Source: Hedera helix
Lineage: Eukaryota > Streptophyta > Magnoliopsida > Apiales > Araliaceae
Assembly (NCBI GenBank): GCA_947179155.2
Contig: OX359280.1
Location: 37,412,055-37,476,054, forward strand
Length of the DNA: 64,000 nt
Reading direction: 5' to 3'
In this document: positions 60,273 to 64,000 of the stretch, piece by piece
Layout: each line of letters begins with the position of its first letter
How positions within the stretch are numbered: position 1 is the stretch's first letter
Notes under the pieces: generated by a model
Database searches by the model: none
Told to the model about the DNA's origin: nothing
Seen by the model: only the letters and a program-made list of their open reading frames with translations
Made by a program: the position numbers and the translations under genes

Positions 60273-60788
60273 CTTTTAGTGGTGTATAGCCTCTCTCAAC
60301 AAGGTGGCGATACTGCAAGTAGCCGAACAGACCGCAGGCGCTTGTAGTCCAAAATAGCACTTCAGGGACACCAAACTTCTCGGAAGCTTTGACAGTAAAA
60401 CTCAAGCCCCCATAAGAAACTATACATGGCACAGGCGGCAAGTCCGAAACCGAAGCGTCGTTGAGTTTTGAAAGAAGGCTGCAGAAAGGTGACAAGTAGT
60501 AGGTTGGAGTGTATTTCATAGAGAAACGATGTCTTGGGTGGCGTCGGGATCCGACAGCGGCAGGCCGTCAGGGATGACGTAGAACCTGAAGTCCGGCGGG
60601 CTGTCGAGGGCGGCCGGACCCCGGGACCGGAGTAGGCGGTTGTGGTTGAATTCTGTGTTCACAAATGATATGTGGAAGCCTTTTTGGTGGAGAAGTTTGG
60701 CTAGTTTGAGCATTGGGTTTATGTGACGTTGTGCAGGGAATGGAATACGTACTGCATGAGGTTTAGTTTCTTCAGGAATGGAACCCAT
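60273..60788 (-). pseudogene. UGT85-like gene 2, exon 1 (broken)
   Basis: Aligns along its length with exon 1 of gene 1 (34205-34721) and keeps the donor site and about 540 bp of intron (59733-60272). Breaks: a 1-base deletion near 60517 (CTATGAAATA against CTATGTAAATA in gene 1) gives an immediate TGA; the residue before the catalytic His is changed (PAQRHINPM); the candidate catalytic Asp is Tyr (CIVSYGG). Exon 2 is missing except for its last codons at about 39008-39017. It keeps a TATA box at 60855-60864, so it may still be transcribed, but it cannot encode an enzyme. Confidence 0.93.
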
Positions 60789-60869
60789 TTTTCTCTCTCT
60801 ATTTCTCCCTTTTTGAGGTGAGTTGTGCAAGATATTGAAGAAGAGATCTGTGTTCTATTTATAGCCAAT

Positions 60870-63246
60870 TGGATAAATTAAATTGTTAGGTTTTCCTAGT
60901 CTATTGGGGTATCTAATTGATATTTAATAATCAACTTGGCAATAAATAATTTAGGCACGATGACATTGTCACATTGATACTCTTTTTGTTTCAAAATATA
61001 AAATAATTAAAAAAAAATTATGTCAATTTATAAATTTTATAAACTCAAAATTGATGTAAATATATTTAATTTTAGTCAGTATAATGATAAATATTTTAAA
61101 TTATCTAAATAATAATAGTAATTTCAATATTTGTTGTTTCTTAACTTTTAGTAAATCTTATAATTAATATTTTGTCTTATTAACTAAATTAATTTTTAAA
61201 ATTTGTTAAAAAAATAGAAGAGAAATAAATTAATAACTAATGTAAGGACTAAATGAAAAAGCAAATCATATAAATCTATAAATAACATATGAAAAGAAAT
61301 AAAATTCACTCTCTAACAGATAAAATGGTACATATAGAGTTTAATATAATATATGGGTCTATAATTTTGTATATGGTCACGCATGACTCATACGACCTCA
61401 AGTTCAACGTCTCATACCAAAAAGTTCAATGTCTACATGGTTAAGTACGTAATTCAAATGCTAGATTGTAAAATAAGCCCTAATAAAAATGTAAAGAACC
61501 CTAACAAAAATGTAAAGAAGAAACTAGGTATCTGCCATTACTATATATCTTAAGCTTAAATTTAAATTAATATTTTGAATTTTTTTTTATTTTAATGTTC
61601 GACTTTTTAATTGTTACAATTTGATAATTAAATTTTTAATTTTTTTTATTTACGTCCAATTAAACATGTTAAGTCACAAATTAATAACGTGATACTTAAG
61701 TAAGCCAATCAATATTTATTTGTAATTAAAATAACATTATTTTAAATTAAAAAACATTATGTTAAAATTATTATGAGGTTATAAATAATTTGGTGAGAAT
61801 AGAAAACAGTACTTTTGAGTTAAAATTTTAAAATAAATTTTTATTTTTGAATTGCATATATAAAATATATATTTAATTACGACAATATTATAATAATTGA
61901 TAGTTTTATATATATTTCTATGCAAGTATATATATACGTTATTGATCCTTAATAGACTTTTTTAATGATAAATTATTTATAAATAATTAAGTCATTAATT
62001 ATTTTAAAAAATAATATAAAATAAATTGTTAATTAGTTTAAGAAGATTATATGCATATACATATATAGAAAATATATGAGTGATGTAAGATTGAGATTTG
62101 AGTGAAAAACTAATAAATTTTTAATTTAACTTCATATATTAAATTTTTTATAAAATTTTAGTGGGATTAATTTATATATCACCTAAATTTTTTAAATTTT
62201 ATCATATATTATAAAATAAAAAAATCAATGGGCCAATTGACTCTATACTTATGTGGCTTCGTCCTGACGGTTGGATGTACTTCACGAGTGATTTTTATTT
62301 TTATTTTTTGTATTGGTAAATTCTGAGGTTAGGCATCCCACTTCTACCTAGTTTCAAATTATTCATATGTATTAACACAAAATTTGACTTTTGAAACAAA
62401 AAAATTGTACAACAAAAAGAGAAAAATAAATTTTTTTAAAGAAAGAAAGAATTGTATAAATTTTATTGACTCGCGTTAAATTTAAAATCGAATATTGCAA
62501 ACAATCATGCATAAATTAAAATAGAACAAAAATAAATAACACACGATATATAAATTTTTATCAAATTGTGTGACTAATTCTATATGTTTGATTTATTCAT
62601 TAATTTTTCTCACGTACTATATAATAATCCACACACTACATATTATTTTTAATAATTTATACTTAAAATAAGTTATTATCAAAATTTAATATTCCAAACA
62701 CTTTTTACTTTTTACTAATTTAAGTACTTTTTATTTATAAAATACAAATAATATTTTTAAAATTAATTATATTCAAAAATAATAATTAAAATTAATAATC
62801 ACATTTTTAAACAATCCCAAATATACTCCAGCCTTTTCTACGCGAAAGATAAGTGAAATATATTTCAAACAAAAATATTATTATTAGCTAGTTTTTCAAA
62901 ATCAAGTTAAAACATTTTTAAGCTCACATAATTCATCAAATAGGGCCTCAAAATATGGTATATATCAGGCTTGGTCAATTGTGGCCGCTGAAAGAATTAA
63001 GTGCCACAACTTGCTAACTTAGCTTTCCTCGTCTTGATTGCATGTTGCCACTTCCCATGCGTTGGTGTATATCTTGAATTGTCCTGATAACTGAGTTCGC
63101 CCACCATCAACTTCCACATGGACCCAAACTCAATTTGGTAATGCCCAACGCCTAACCCGTTAATGAGCTTAATTATTTGATATATCTATTTGAGCTTAAT
63201 GAGGTGATTTTGAAATCTTTATTGAGTTATGATTTGATTTGCTTTC

Positions 63247-63294
<48 letters not shown>

Positions 63295-63507
63295 TGATCA
63301 ATAATCAACGCTAACTATTAACCAATGTCATGTTGTATGAAGGACATATTGCATGCGGCCTCCAGTAATAATCTCTCGACAACTATGACTTCAAAATTAA
63401 TACACATAAATAAATTACATGGTAGTTATTTATTGGAGGAAACCGGTTCAATTCGGAGTTGTTGATGTTTATATTATTCTATTATTAATTGTACTGCTAA
63501 TGACAGA
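60870..63507. other. Spacer between UGT genes 2 and 3
   Basis: 60870-61760 matches the upstream flank of gene 1; 61780-63507 matches the downstream flank of gene 1. The junction marks where one duplication unit meets the next. About 190 bp at 63050-63240 are extra relative to the gene 1 flank. No gene seen. Confidence 0.6.
63247..63291. repeat. (AT)n(GT)n compound microsatellite, UGT gene 3 flank
   Basis: About 8 AT then about 14 GT units, at the position paralogous to 32033-32091 and 38635-38684. Confidence 0.9.
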
Positions 63508-64000
63508 TTAGTACTTTGCTAACAACACCTCATCTACCAAATTGTCCAAATTCACCCAGGAATTCCCCCCAACACTTGCAGCCCCCTCAGCTTTCTTTTT
63601 CCACTCCAACGCATTCCTCTTCATCTCCTTACCTTTCTCCCCATCCATCAACTCCCTCACAAGAACCTCCACCTCATCCCTCTTCACATCATTATCAATC
63701 TCCATTCCAATCCCCCATTCCACACAACTGTACCGGCAATTTGTCTGCTGTTCCGCGAAAAATGGCCAACAAATTACCGGCACGCCCCCACTAATACTCT
63801 CAAGCGTCGAATTCCACCCGTTGTGAGTCAAAAACCCGCCAATTGCAGGATGTTTCAACACTTCTTCTTGTGGGCACCAACTTGCCAGCATTCCTCTATT
63901 CTTCGTATCGGTTTCAAACTCGGCCGGTATCATGATGTCCGAGTCACCAACAACTATATCGGGCCTAACTATCCACAAGAAGTGCTTTTTGCTGTTGGCT
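63508..64000 (-). CDS. UGT85-like gene 3, 3' part of exon 2 (cut by window end)
   Basis: Open from the window edge (ANSKKHFLWIVRPD) to TAA at 63508-63510. Contains a complete PSPG donor box identical in wording to that of gene 1, and a C-terminus differing by a few residues, with one extra residue (AKY against AK). No break in the visible part, so it may be functional; the catalytic His and Asp lie beyond the window. The gene sits in the same orientation as genes 1 and 2. Confidence 0.93.
   Translation of the reverse strand, partial: ANSKKHFLWIVRPDIVVGDSDIMIPAEFETDTKNRGMLASWCPQEEVLKHPAIGGFLTHNGWNSTLESISGGVPVICWPFFAEQQTNCRYSCVEWGIGMEIDNDVKRDEVEVLVRELMDGEKGKEMKRNALEWKKKAEGAASVGGNSWVNLDNLVDEVLLAKY

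Noticed and set aside
63516..63826. Plus-strand Pro/Ser-rich frames opposite UGT exon 2 (also 32298-32630)
   Set aside because: Antisense shadows of the UGT coding frame.

Overview
The window is plant nuclear DNA, almost certainly from a eudicot. Intron-containing genes, a chloroplast-type DnaJ, UGT85-type glucosyltransferases, very AT-rich spacers and nested Ty3/gypsy LTR retrotransposons all point that way. I could not place the species. By span, about 44 kb of the 64 kb lies inside identifiable LTR retrotransposons.

Layout. (1) 1-2100: the last three exons of a chloroplast DJA5/DJA6-like DnaJ co-chaperone (+). (2) 2100-5840: AT-rich spacer with a Tourist-like MITE candidate (2912-3243) and a long-arm foldback, Mutator-like element (4556-5831) flanked by a perfect 9-bp target duplication. 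(3) 5846-8562: a solo LTR (TSD ATACG). (4) 8658-30170: element C, a non-coding large retrotransposon derivative with 4.2-4.3 kb LTRs (TSD CTGCA). Its 5' LTR was split by element B (12684-23402, TSD AATAG), a full-length Tekay-type chromovirus. B's single gag-pol frame carries two in-frame TGA codons and an altered protease active site. (5) 30171-39017 and 59733-64000: a tandem, minus-strand UGT85 cluster. Gene 1 is intact (32315-34721), gene 2 is wrecked (39008-39017 plus 60273-60788), and gene 3 is cut by the window end (63508-64000). (6) 39826-59222: element D (TSD CAGTC), inserted in the wreck of UGT gene 2. Its 3' LTR was split by element E (46793-56576, minus strand, TSD GTTAA).

Most interesting system. 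D and E are non-autonomous relatives of B. They lack reverse transcriptase, capsid and zinc-knuckle nucleocapsid. In place of gag both carry a 206-codon ORF whose first ~30 residues are gag-like and whose remainder I do not recognise. That ORF is open in both copies although their pol remnants are broken. It ends at the same TGA, overlapping the protease frame in +1. D looks like a mosaic of B-like and E-like sequence and has a duplicated primer-binding site. E has the family's LTR ends but a replaced promoter core. D and E lie head-to-head with about 3.3 kb of complementary internal sequence. D's own poly(A) region is displaced behind E, so D read-through RNA could fold into a long hairpin.

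Relative age from nesting and LTR identity: C is older than B, and D is older than E. E's LTRs differ by one homopolymer indel and one base, so it is very young. All coordinates of element ends rest on TG...CA termini plus perfect TSDs read directly from the sequence.
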